From Lobulomyces angularis (taxonomy: Eukaryota > Chytridiomycota > Chytridiomycetes > Lobulomycetales > Lobulomycetaceae), in assembly GCA_027604685.1 (NCBI GenBank), contig JADHYX010000328.1:7699-25564 (forward strand): DNA of 17,866 nucleotides, in the 5' to 3' direction. The translations under genes and the position numbers were made by a program. Positions 1-9,050 of this stretch are shown here, piece by piece. The notes beneath the pieces were generated by a model. That model was not told the DNA's origin. It saw only the letters and a program-made list of their open reading frames with translations, and made no database searches. Position 1 is the first letter of the stretch, and each line of letters opens with the position of its first letter.

Positions 1-745
1 GTTGGAGTAGCAGTAGTTGAGCAAGGAGTTTTAGATTCTTTACTAGGAACTACTGATTGAGTTGGAGTAGCAGTAGTGGAGCAAGGAGTTTTAGATTCTT
101 TACTAGGAACTACTGATTGAGTAGGAGTAGCAGTAGTGGAGCAAGGAGTTTTAGATTCTTTACTAGGAACTACTGATTGAGTTGGAGTAGCAGTAGTGGA
201 GCAAGGAGTTTTAGATTCTTTACTAGGAACTACTGATTGAGTTGGAGTAGCAGTAGTTGAGCAAGGAGTTTTAGATTCTTTACTAGGGACTACAGATTGA
301 GTTGGAGTAGCAGTAGTTGAGCAAGGAGTTTTAGATTCTTTACTAGGAACTACTGATTGAGTTGCAGTAGTTGAAGTTGAACAAGGAGTTTTAGATTCTT
401 TACTAGGGACTACAGATTGAGTTGGAGTAGCAGTAGTTGAGCAAGGAGTTTTAGATTCTTTACTAGGAACTACTGATTGAGTTGCAGTAGTTGAAGTTGA
501 ACAAGGAGTTTTAGATTCTTTACTAGGAACTACTGATTGAGTGGCAGTAGTTGAAGTTGAACAAGGAGTTTTGGATTCTTTAGTAGGAACTACTGATTGA
601 GTTGGGGTGGTAGAAGTTGAGCAGGGAGTTTTGGATTCTTTAGTAGGAACTACTGATTGGGTTGAAGTAGTAGAAGTTGAGCAAGGAGTTTTAGATTCCT
701 TACTAGGTACTACTGATTGGGTAGGAGTAGTGGAACATGGAGTGG
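1..745. repeat. 60-bp coding minisatellite, 12 full units
   Basis: Twelve head-to-tail 60-bp units start at 1, 61, 121 and so on to 661, with a decayed partial unit to about 745. Units from 1 to 360 are almost identical. Units at 361-420, 481-540 and 541-600 share a second variant in the first 25 bases. The units at 541-720, nearest the protein's N-terminus, are the most diverged. A high-identity core with decayed edges is typical of homogenisation by unequal exchange or slippage. The unit is a multiple of three and encodes 20 residues on the minus strand. The array continues beyond the left edge. Confidence 0.97.
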
Positions 746-812
746 TAGAGTGAGGAGCACTTAATACTGAGGTAGATAAGGTTGCGATTGCAAATACAGT
801 AGAAAATTTCAT
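1..812 (-). CDS. Secreted tandem-repeat Ser/Thr/Cys-rich protein (5' part, runs off window)
   Basis: An open frame runs leftward from ATG at 812-810 to the window edge without a stop (270 codons), so the C-terminus is missing. The first about 18 residues (MKFSTVFAIATLSTSVLSA) look like a classical signal peptide with cleavage near S-A/P. A short Ser/Thr/Pro segment follows, then 12 copies of a 20-residue unit of the type TQSVVPSKESKTPCSTTATP. Each unit has one Cys, one SKESK charged patch and many Ser/Thr suited to O-glycosylation. No intron is needed. Most differences between copies are silent or conservative and the frame is kept in every copy, which argues for a protein under selection rather than a bare satellite. 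The composition suits a cell-surface, cell-wall or secreted mucin-like/adhesin-like protein; that is inference. I recognise no specific family. Confidence 0.8.
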   Translation of the reverse strand, partial: MKFSTVFAIATLSTSVLSAPHSTTPCSTTPTQSVVPSKESKTPCSTSTTSTQSVVPTKESKTPCSTSTTPTQSVVPTKESKTPCSTSTTATQSVVPSKESKTPCSTSTTATQSVVPSKESKTPCSTTATPTQSVVPSKESKTPCSTSTTATQSVVPSKESKTPCSTTATPTQSVVPSKESKTPCSTTATPTQSVVPSKESKTPCSTTATPTQSVVPSKESKTPCSTTATPTQSVVPSKESKTPCSTTATPTQSVVPSKESKTPCSTTATP

Positions 813-1384
813 TTTTCTTTATATCTATTTTTCTATAAAATCTAAAAAGTTTTTTGTTAAAAAAAAAAAAAAAATAAATTGAGTGGTCATTTGTTATTTA
901 AATATGAAAAAAGATTTAAAGAGGCTTCAACGTTATTATTTCAAAAAATTCAGTAAGGCTAAAAGGGCTAAAATTTCTTAGGAAACCTGTTATTGGAACT
1001 TCCTAATTAGGAAAAAAAAGATGGCTTCAATATGACCTTTTATTTCTGAAGAAAAAGTTTATTTTGTCTTCATTGTTTGCAAGGCAATTGGAGGCAACTG
1101 ACTGTGAGTCTCCTATTACCTACCATTTAAAGAAAATCCTAGTGATTTTTTGAAAGATTTAAACAATAACAATTGACAATGTAAACATCACAATTATGTT
1201 CCATTCACCGCTGTTGCTACAGTTATTAGCGCAACTCTTGACTGAAAATCTGACTGAAATCCTCTGAAATTTGACTAAAATCTGACAGAAAGGTGTAAAA
1301 CCTTTGTTCACAACAACTTCCTCAAACAGAGAAGGTGGCGCTATTTTTTAAGGCACCAAATTTCTTTGGATTTGACAAAAAATA
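813..1384. other. Intergenic region between divergent genes
   Basis: This 572-nt gap separates the minus-strand repeat-protein gene from the plus-strand RGS gene and must hold both promoters. No convincing ORF or RNA gene was found. It contains an A-run at 860-874, a perfect 14-bp palindrome TTCCTAATTAGGAA at 1000-1013, and a patch of short degenerate repeats at 1239-1292. No promoter element can be assigned. Confidence 0.6.
1239..1292. repeat. Degenerate short tandem repeat (TGACTGAAAATC-like)
   Basis: About four imperfect copies of a 10-13 nt motif (TGACTGAAAATC, TGACTGAAATCC, TGACTAAAATC, TGACAGAAAG) lie in tandem about 95 nt upstream of the RGS-protein start. They could be clustered binding sites or simple-sequence decay; the sequence cannot distinguish these. 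Confidence 0.45.
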
Positions 1385-2824
1385 ATGCAGCCTTTAGCAG
1401 AATCTACTAGTCAACACTATATTAATTGTTCTACTAAGCATTCGAAAGAAAAAGCTATTCAGTTTTTTGTATTATCTTATTTTTTCTTTTCTGCAGACTT
1501 TGAATAAAAAATAAAGAAAATTAATCAATTCCAATGTTTTACTCTAATAACGTTGTAATATTTTAGGGTGAAAATGCGGTTCCATTGTATTTCGGCAAAG
1601 GAAATTCAGGAAAAGTTAATAAAGTTTTAAATTCCATAACAGTTACAATACCTGACCCATTCTTATTAAATGTTGCTGATTTTAAAAGACGCAGTCTCGA
1701 CTCACTTACTTCATTGGGGAGTATTGAGGCAGCATTGAAATCTCCTTCCTTATTAGACCTTGAAGTTTTTAACCAAACACCTACTATTCCTCAAATTCAA
1801 TTTTCTTCAATCCCACTATATAATAGATCAACCAGAAAAATTGAAAATTTAATGGGAGTTCAGTGCCCAGTTGATATTTCTGCGCAAGTACGCAAAAAAT
1901 ATTTTTTACTCAACATCTTTTTCGTTGATTTGTAGGAAATTGTACGCAGCGGGTTATCAAGTCTACTACAAGTGAAAATATAAAATTTTTAAACAAAATT
2001 TTATTTATTTTAAAATTAGAGTAAAATTCCACTATGCTATTTTTTGGCATTTTTGTTGTGTCAAAGAACACCTGAGATTTTGGTACAATTGCAATAATAA
2101 AAGTTACCAATTGTGTAACTGAATTTTATTATGTTTTTTTAGTTTTTTTACTTTGATGTAGTAAACTTCGAGCAAAAAATTTATGAAAATTTTTCAGAAC
2201 AGGAAGCAGATTCTCATAAAATATACGTGGGTAGGAGAATAAAATTAATATTTTTTTTAACTTAATTTTATCTTAGCTTATCTAAACTTAAATTCACTAT
2301 TGGAGTTGAATGTATCGCAAAAGTCAAAGGTTTCGGCTTTGGCGAATTTAAAAAAAAAAAGTTTACTTGGTTGCTTTCAATCAACCTCAACAGAAAACCA
2401 GAAGATGCTAGAAGACAATTTTCAATTATTTAAGGAATCAAACTTTTTTTCATTAATGAAAGAAAAAATCGGACACAACCAAATTCATGATAAGAAGGTG
2501 AAGGAGTATACTAAAGGCGTAGTGGAAGATGCGCTGTTTAAATCTTATATGAAAAATAATATTAGCGAGGCTAATGCTTTGTGCGAGGCGGATAGTTTGG
2601 GAAGTGGTGCTGAGCTTTTGAAAAGTGCACCTTTTACACCAAGTGACATAACTGGTATAGATTTTGATCAGAAACAAAGGGATAATTACAGAAATATTGT
2701 TAAAAGTAATAAAACGCTTGCTGGTATCATTGATAGTGAGGTTGATTTTGCTAAAAACCTAAATGACCAAATTAACTTAGTTTATTTTAAGACTAGCCAA
2801 TTTCTGGAAAAAATTATTTATTAA
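1385..2824 (+). CDS. RGS-domain protein (G-protein signalling regulator-like), six exons
   Basis: Exons 1385-1468, 1567-1887, 1936-1971, 2020-2082, 2143-2230 and 2277-2824 join in frame to give 379 residues. Introns are 98, 48, 48, 60 and 46 nt. An in-frame TGA just upstream of ATG 1385 supports that start. Residues about 140-262 read like an RGS fold. An N-terminal SLLQ...YFLAFL helix leads to PEILFFYFDVVNFEQ, the place of the EENLLFW.E.. core. Then comes a KIYVAYL segment and a late helix with ENQKMLEDN...FKESNFFSLM, resembling the usual AQ..I...L..DS..RFL ending. RGS domains accelerate GTP hydrolysis by G-alpha subunits or serve as scaffold modules. The N-terminal 135 and C-terminal 115 residues match nothing I recognise, and no PX, DEP or membrane segment is visible. 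The assignment rests on pattern only. The small exon 2020-2082 is the least certain exon, but it completes the RGS core. Confidence 0.68.
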
Positions 2825-3102
2825 AATTTTTCTATTACAATTTACATATATATTGAAAATATTTTTTATCTTTTTTTTTTTTAAACTAGCATTCTATTCA
2901 TTTTTTATGTTAAATTTGTTATTCTGTTGATTTTAAATATACTTATATTTTTTTTTATTTTTTATATTACAAAACAAAATGTCAAGGGCAATGTAATGAA
3001 TTGAAGGTTTTTTAGAAGTTATCTTACTATTTCTTATTAATCAATTGACACTCTAAATTTTTCATTTTTTGATGAAAAAATTTAAATATTCTAAAGCAAC
3101 AG

Positions 3103-4782
3103 ATGGATGAAGAAGAAACCACTGGAGATTATGCATGGCAATCGGAATATAAACGATCATGGGATATGCTAGAGGAAGATGAACAGGGATCTTTGAAAAC
3201 CATTGTCAATACCATTTTGTTAAATAAAAGAAGAAAAAGATTACACAAAGAAAACATACCCATTCAAAGAGGAATAATTAGGCATCTTTTTCTTGTGGTT
3301 GGTAAATTTTTATTTTATTTTATCTCTATTTACGTTATAAAGATTTATCTAAAGCAATGGCAGAAGTTGACTTAAAACCAACGCGAGTAGAATGTACATT
3401 GTATAAATACTAAAAAAATAAAAAATAAAATTCTTAACTCATCCATTTTTTTTTTTTAAATTTTTTAACTTTAAAAGTCACTTATTTTATTAAATCTCAA
3501 ATTTTGAAATAACATAGGTCTCTGGTTGAGTTATTTATAACTGAGTTCTTTGATCAAAATCCTTTATCCTGTCTAGGGATTATTATAACAAGAGATGGGT
3601 TGGTGGAAAGGATTTCTGAAATGCATAGTAATCCAGTAAAGCATATCGAAGCAATAAAAAAAAAAGTTAATAGAGAACCAAGAGGAGAACCTTCCCTTCA
3701 AAATTCTTTGGAATTGGCTAAAACTTGTTTAGGGTAACTTCAATGGATTTTTCAGATAATAACTTACATATCTACTTTTTAGACATGTTCCACAACATTG
3801 CTTAAAAGAAATCTTAGTTATTTTTGCTTCTTTAACTACTTGTGATCCAGGAAATATATTTGATACATTAAAATCTCTAAAAAAAGAAAGAATTAGGGTA
3901 TCAGTAGTAGGTTTGATGGCAGAAGTTCAAATTTGTAAAACTTTTGCACAAGAAACAAATGGTAAAGAAGAATTGACAGTACAGTATCTTTAACTTATTG
4001 TTTAAAGGCACCTACGGAGTGGTCATTAATGAAACTCATTTCAAAGATCTTTTATTTAAAACAATTTCACCGCCTCCCATGACTGTTTCCATATCTTCAT
4101 CTAGCTTGGTGCAAATGGGATTTCCAAAAACATTTCTATTTGATAACCCAACTTTTTGTGCTTGGTATTATTATCATTGAATGCTGTTTAAAGTTCAATT
4201 GATTAATTGTTTTAGTCACACTAGATTAACTCGAAACTGTTTTGAATGTCCTAGATGTTATTCAAAAGTTTGCGATATTCCCACAGAATGTCCGATTTGT
4301 GGTTTGACTTTAGTTTCTTCGCCATTGTTAGCAAGATCATACCATCATCTGTTTCCTCTGCAAAATTTTGTTGAAGTAAATACCCCAATGTAAAAAATCA
4401 ATTTTTTTTCATTAAAAGTGATATTAATAATTTTTATTTCTTTTTCTTCTTACCATAAGTTTAACTGAAGGTTCTTGTTTTGGTTGTCAGATTACTTTTC
4501 CTATTTTTGAAGGATCCAAACAGCCTGCCAATAGCACCACTAGAAAATTATCTGTCACAAATTTTTTTGAACATACTGCAGTTACTAGTGGCCGGTTTGA
4601 ATGTAAAAAATGTTTAAATAAATTCTGTTTAGACTGTGATATATTTATACATGACGTTTTGCATAACTGTAAGTTATCATTGTATTTTATTTTTCTTTTC
4701 TTAAAACATTTTTTTTAAATTTTAATATTTTTTTTTTAATTTTTATATTTTTTTTTTCTATTTAATAGGTCCTGGATGCTAA
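3103..4782 (+). CDS. SSL1: TFIIH core subunit Ssl1/p44 (GTF2H2), eight exons
   Basis: Exons 3103-3301, 3343-3400, 3518-3733, 3783-3961, 4008-4164, 4216-4389, 4460-4668 and 4769-4782 join to 401 residues, the usual length of the family. Ssl1/p44 is a core subunit of TFIIH; it binds and stimulates the Rad3/XPD helicase in transcription initiation and nucleotide-excision repair. Family landmarks appear in order: [14 protein letters not shown] and QRGIIRHL at the N-terminus, and a vWA-like domain with [31 protein letters not shown] and [11 protein letters not shown] Cys-rich zinc region follows ([32 protein letters not shown]). The C-terminal RING-like domain has [28 protein letters not shown] and terminal PGC. 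The last exon is only 14 nt and supplies the end of the final zinc motif. Introns are 41, 117, 49, 46, 51, 70 and 100 nt. The gene is convergent with RRP9, with 176 nt between stops. Confidence 0.96.
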
Positions 4783-4958
4783 TTTTTTTTTATTTTTATT
4801 TTTACCAAAAATTCGTAAAAAAAAATAAATACATTTTTTTTCTATTTTTACTTTTTAATTTATTTTTTTTTGTAAAATGAAAATGAATTAGGTTTCTAAT
4901 AAATTAATTTTAAATCTAAAAATAAAATTGTGATACTATGAATAATAACTGTAAGATT

Positions 4959-7044
4959 TTAATTCAAAGTAACAACTTTAACGCAGTTTTTTGCTTCTTT
5001 ACAACTCCACCATCTACCTAATCTATGTTCCTGACCAACGCCAATTGCTAAATACAGGCAATTGAGTTCAAAATTTTCTTCTTTGTTAACTTTCTCATTT
5101 TCACAAACTTCGATTCTAGGTCCATAAAAGAAGCTTAAAGTGTTGATAAAACCCAAGCAAGGAAAATGGCTTAAAATCGAAAAGCTTTTTTTACTTTCAT
5201 GGATTTTCCACAATCTAACGAAACCATCACAACTGCCGGAAGCGAAAAGGTCCGTGTATGGCAAAGAAGCCAAACTTGTTATCCAATTGCAATAAGAGTT
5301 GTTTCCTAATAAATTTTTTCCTTCCTTAATTTCTCCATTTCCATGACACCTTAATCTCGTATAAACTGGTTTTTTTTTATTAACACTCCACAACGAAATA
5401 GCCCTAAAAAAAAAAAATTAAAAATGAAAACAAGTTACTATGAATACCCGCTGTCAGTTCCGCTAATAAAAGTTTCCTCATCAATCATACAAACAGTGTC
5501 AACAGAACCACCACTGGCACCAATAATTTTTTTTTTTTTTTTGATGTCTCCACCCTCCTCTATTAATAATAAATCATCATCTTCACCAGTTTGCGCACAT
5601 CTAAATATTAATTGACTCTCCTCAACTATTTTCCATAACCTTACTGTTCTATCTCTGGCACCAGAGGTAAGACATCGCTCTTTACTTAAAGCTGCAATAT
5701 TTGTAATCCCGTCTTGATGGCCAAATCTAACAAAAAATATTAAATTAAAATTTTATTTTTCCTACAATGTTTCAATGTAAGAAAGTTCTTCAACATTCCA
5801 AACTTTTACACTTCGATCAAAAGATCCTGAAAAAAGCTGATTGGTTCCCATTCTAAAAACTAAACAAGAAATGGCATCCCTGTGCTGCTTGAACTGGCCT
5901 AAATTTTTATCATCTAAAACTGACCAAATTTGAATAACTTTATCTTTTCCTCCCGTCACCTATTATTTTTAAAATATATATTAATTTTTTAATATTTTAA
6001 TTCATGGTAACAATAATAAAATATGTAGAATCACATAATTCTGAGAGGATCATTAAAATCTGATCCAGCCAGACTCAAAGGATTATTTCTTTATTATATG
6101 GAAACTTTTTAAAAATTGTTTCATTTTTTAACTGAGGCTCAATCAGGTAAAGTAAAATACCAAATGATCCATCGGCTTCCGTAGGTATGTAAAGGATTTT
6201 ACAGTAATATTCAAAAAACAAATCCTCTCTAAAGCAAGATGAAAAGCTTACCAAAAACCGGCCATCCATACTTGTCGCTGAACAAAGAATGTGATCATTG
6301 TGACCAACATTAGAAGTTATCATTTTTTCGTTAAATTTTTTTTTGATCCTTTTTGTGGGCTTTATTAACCCAGGTATATATTTAAGTTTTTTTCCAGTAT
6401 AAAAGCACCATTTCACAATGCTACCATCTTTACTTGTTGAATAAATATACACTGGATGGTTATTTAAAGCAGAATTATCTTGGCTTTTCTTGTTTAAAAA
6501 TCTCTCACTTAATTTTGCCACTGATATTGAAGTAATACTTTGCTGATGACAATTCTTCTTAGCTTTAAAAGTTCTAATCTTAACATTTTCTAGATTGGCA
6601 TATCTTTCGGCAACTTTATGAAAATTTTTTCCTGCTACTTCCAGCTACACATTTTTTTATAATTTTAGTAAAAACAAACAAAAAAATATAATACAGCATC
6701 ATATTTAAGTCTATCAGCTATCAAATCTTTATCCGGGTCGTCATCTTCGTCATCAGCAACCTCTTCTTTTACTTTTTGCAAATACTGCTTTGCAAGTCTT
6801 AACCTCTTCTGTGCTGCAGTTTCCTTTTTCTCAATTTCCGCCTCACTGTCATCATCATCATCTTCAATTTTATTATCATTTTCATTTTCATCAAATTGCT
6901 CGTTCTCAAATTGAAAGTTTTCTTTGGCTTCTTTCTTTAAATCTATTTTTCTTTGCTCCTTTGATTTAACAATCCTTTTTCTTTTATTTTTTGCAATTTT
7001 CTGGTCCGGATCAATGCGAGTTTCTGTTAATGATGTGAAAACAT
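4959..7044 (-). CDS. RRP9: U3 snoRNP WD40 protein Rrp9 (U3-55K), start uncertain
   Basis: Exons, in transcript order, are 7023-6695 (possibly from ATG 7044), 6644-6252, 5959-5766, 5726-5448 and 5403-4959. Rrp9 binds the box B/C motif of U3 snoRNA and works in nucleolar 18S rRNA processing. The N-terminal part is Lys/Glu/Asp-rich, with the family's RLRLAKQYL segment. The WD40 propeller follows, with DGSIVKW, HRDAISCLVF, DRSVKVWNVEE, FGHQDGITNIAALS, RDRTVRLWKIVEESQL and SGAISLWSVNKKKP. The C-terminal blade has the diagnostic GVGQEHRLGRWW. Oddities: no in-frame ATG opens the first exon. ATG 7044 would fit if the four-base run at 7038-7041 (T on this strand) were one base longer, or an upstream exon may be missing. 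Intron 5960-6251 is 292 nt; the other resolved introns are 39-50 nt. An Asp/Glu-then-Lys insertion, coded in part by a 16-base A run, lies between blades. I expect about 550 residues, longer than the human protein. Confidence 0.93.
5960..6251 (-). other. Unusually long RRP9 intron containing a coding-like segment
   Basis: Removing 6251-5960 joins ...DGRFL to VTGGKDK... exactly as in the family, with a GTAAGC donor and an AATAG acceptor. The intron is about six times the local norm. Its first 177 nt stay open in the RRP9 frame (including ADGSFGILLYLIEPQLKN) until TGA near 6077-6075. A second, differently framed open stretch follows, with NPLSLAGSDFNDPLRIM. Both read more like protein than random AT-rich DNA. 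I recognise neither. It could be a retained intron giving a truncated Rrp9, a captured exon or gene fragment, or chance. Confidence 0.6.
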
Positions 7045-7064
7045 TTTTTTAAAGAAACACCTCA

Positions 7065-8096
7065 ATGGAGTTACCCGACTTGTAAGAATTTTGTTAATTG
7101 TGCAAAATATTTTTTTGTTGAAGAAAGCAGAATTTAAAAAAAAAATTGTTTTATGTAGAGACACCCTTCTTTCAAACTTAAATAAAGATCTGGCATTAAC
7201 AGATAACGCAGATTTTAAATCTCATTGTCAAAATTGCAAACTACCGGTGATAGGTAAATTGTTTTTTTATTGAAATTTAAATTTTTCCCTTCAGTATGAA
7301 AACTTAACTTTTTAAACTGGTATAGGTGATGCAGTTCAATTTTGTCAAGACGAAATTAAATATTTCTTTCATAAGGTGCAGCAATATATATAATTTGAAT
7401 CTAACATCTATGATTGGCATCGTATTTAGGAATGTTTTTTATGCTGTTGTGGAGAAAAGTTAAATGTCAGTGATCAATTTTACTTGCATCAAAGTAAACC
7501 AACCTGTAAAAAATGCTACTCTGAGAAAGTATCTTCTATAATATATATTTTTTAATTTGGAATGATTTTAGATATTGGGAAAGTGTGATAAGTGCAATAA
7601 CGCAATAGAAGGCACGATTACTAAAGCAAATGGAAAACAGTTTCATCTAACTTGCTTTACATGCAAACATTGTGAAGTTGTTTTGTCTTCCAAATATTAC
7701 GCAACTCCAGAAAATGACCTATATTGCAAAGTAAATGAAGAGTTAGTTGTTGAATTTTTAATTTTTTTCTATTAAGGTATGCCACGAAGAAATAATGTTA
7801 CCAACTTGCTGTAAATGCAATGAAAAAATATTAGCCGTAGCAGATGAAAGTTCCGCGGAAGGTAAAAATACAATTACCACAATAGTTTTCAAAGAGAAAA
7901 AGTATCATGAAAGCTGTTTTAAATGCCAAGTAATTTTCGTTTTAACATCACTAAGAGAAATTTTTGTTTATAGGAATGCCGCAAAGAGTTCAAAGATATG
8001 AAGGTTTATTGCGTTGAAGAAAATATACTCTGCCAGCACTGCTATAATTGCAGAATAAATGCAAGAGCTAAAGAGTTAGCTGCAGAATTGAAATAG
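7065..8096 (+). CDS. Paxillin-like protein: N-terminal LD motif plus three LIM domains, seven exons
   Basis: Exons 7065-7081, 7159-7253, 7326-7375, 7430-7528, 7572-7730, 7777-7929 and 7974-8096 give 231 residues. The first exon is 17 nt and encodes MELPD plus two bases. Spliced to exon 2 it makes MELPDLDTLLSNLNKDL, an LDxLLxxL motif at the very N-terminus as in paxillin LD1. LIM1 starts at C29 (CQNC...HKEC...CKKC), LIM2 at C92 (CDKC...HLTC FTCKHC...CKVC) and LIM3 at C151 (CCKC...HESCFKCQEC...CQHC). Paxillin-family proteins are adhesion or cytokinesis scaffolds: LD motifs dock FAK/vinculin-type partners and LIM domains target the protein. This one is short, with a single visible LD motif and three LIMs instead of four. 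LIM1 looks one residue short between two Cys ligands. The start lies about 20 nt from the candidate RRP9 start on the other strand. Introns are 77, 72, 54, 43, 46 and 44 nt. Confidence 0.87.
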
Positions 8097-8137
8097 ATTA
8101 TAAGTTTTGTGGTAAAATAAAGTTTTTCATAAAGTTT

Positions 8138-9050
8138 TTATGTTTTACTTCCAACCTGTACAATCCACTTTCTGGCTGTCTGGATATTCCTGACAAACTC
8201 AGGTGAGTTTTCCAAGCCCTTGGTTAATTGGCGCAATGCATCCGCAAAACTAAAAGTCAAAGAACTTAAAAACATTTTTTTTTATAAATTTATACCTTTT
8301 CGCTCTGCTTCACAGTCTTCAAAACACTTGCATATCCCTTCTGCAGAACATTCTTGGTGTAATCATTCCCTCATAAACTGCACAACCAAATGAACCTTTC
8401 TAAACGCACCTCCAGCGTTTCTAAAAAAATTAAATTAAATTAATAATTTGATTGTATACCTATAACTTTTTGTTTATTAATAAGAAAAAGCTGGCCCTGC
8501 ATGGACTATTCAAATGAGTGGTTTTTCATAAACCAGTAAGTCTGAGTCGTTGCTAACAGCAATCCCATCGCCCTTTTGTCCAATAAAAACATCTGCTTCA
8601 AATTCAGCAAGACAACCGAGCAGTTTTCTTGAGCAGGTGTAGGAAAAGTTTCTTTGATACTGGCGTTAGTTGACATGTTTATATTTTGTCAACAATTGCT
8701 TTTCTAGTTTATTGATCAAAGGATTTCTTCTCCTGTTGTAATGTGATTGATGTGGTTTGTCTTTATTGATTGAACTTTTGTAATTTTTTTCTTTAATGCT
8801 AATTTTAATGCTAATTCTTTTCCATGTCTTCTATGAGACTTCGTCATTTTCGGTGAACTTAGCTTTTCACTGTCCACAACAAAAACTAACTTGACATTGC
8901 TATCAATTAAAACTTCAATTCCTTACAGATCTTTTGCCACACATTTCATAGGACTCATCATTAAGAAAGTAATTATAATAAGCTCCAAAACGGCTACATA
9001 AATCACTTTATTTGTACAAGAGATATCAATGCAGCTTCCTCAGCATTTTC
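8138..9050 (-). pseudogene. Decayed XPG/FEN1-superfamily nuclease gene
   Basis: On the minus strand, protein-like stretches appear in order but in different frames. An XPG-N-like piece (KLVFVVDSEKLSSPKMTKSH) lies within 8922-8716, preceded at about 9050-8926 by overlapping short frames with SRFGAYYNYFLNDESYEMCG. An XPG-I-like piece at about 8640-8525 has AEFEADVFI and AVSNDSDLLVYEKP, matching the acidic EAD and DSDLL active-site motifs of the Rad2/XPG family. C-terminal pieces (NAGGAFRKVHLVVQFMRE, DYTKNVLQKGYASVLKTVKQ, FADALRQLTKGLENSPEFVR) run to a TAA at 8140-8138. At least two frameshifts and several in-frame stops separate them. Two intron-like gaps are still recognisable, one with TTTTTTTAG just before the NAGG segment. 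The stretch looks less AT-rich than the flanking spacer. The intact protein would have been a structure-specific or flap-type nuclease; which subfamily is unclear. It ends 42 nt from the paxillin-like stop. Confidence 0.72.

Noticed and set aside
1..745. CRISPR-like or satellite array
   Set aside because: The 60-bp units are contiguous with no unique spacers, keep an open frame throughout and follow a signal peptide, so a coding minisatellite explains them.
1972..2142. Single 171-nt intron in the RGS gene
   Set aside because: Splitting it into 48- and 60-nt introns around exon 2020-2082 restores missing RGS core residues and fits the local intron size.
2453..2677. Open frame on the minus strand opposite the RGS gene last exon
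   Set aside because: It is antisense to a coherent exon and its composition is typical of a shadow frame.
5960..6251. Intronic box C/D snoRNA within RRP9
   Set aside because: A host gene for ribosome biogenesis made this attractive, but no paired RUGAUGA and CUGA boxes with a terminal stem were found at suitable spacing.
7091..7158. Frame-open stretch before exon 2 of the paxillin-like gene as coding
   Set aside because: It begins without an ATG. Treating 7082-7158 as an intron instead joins a proper ATG to the LD motif in the correct frame.
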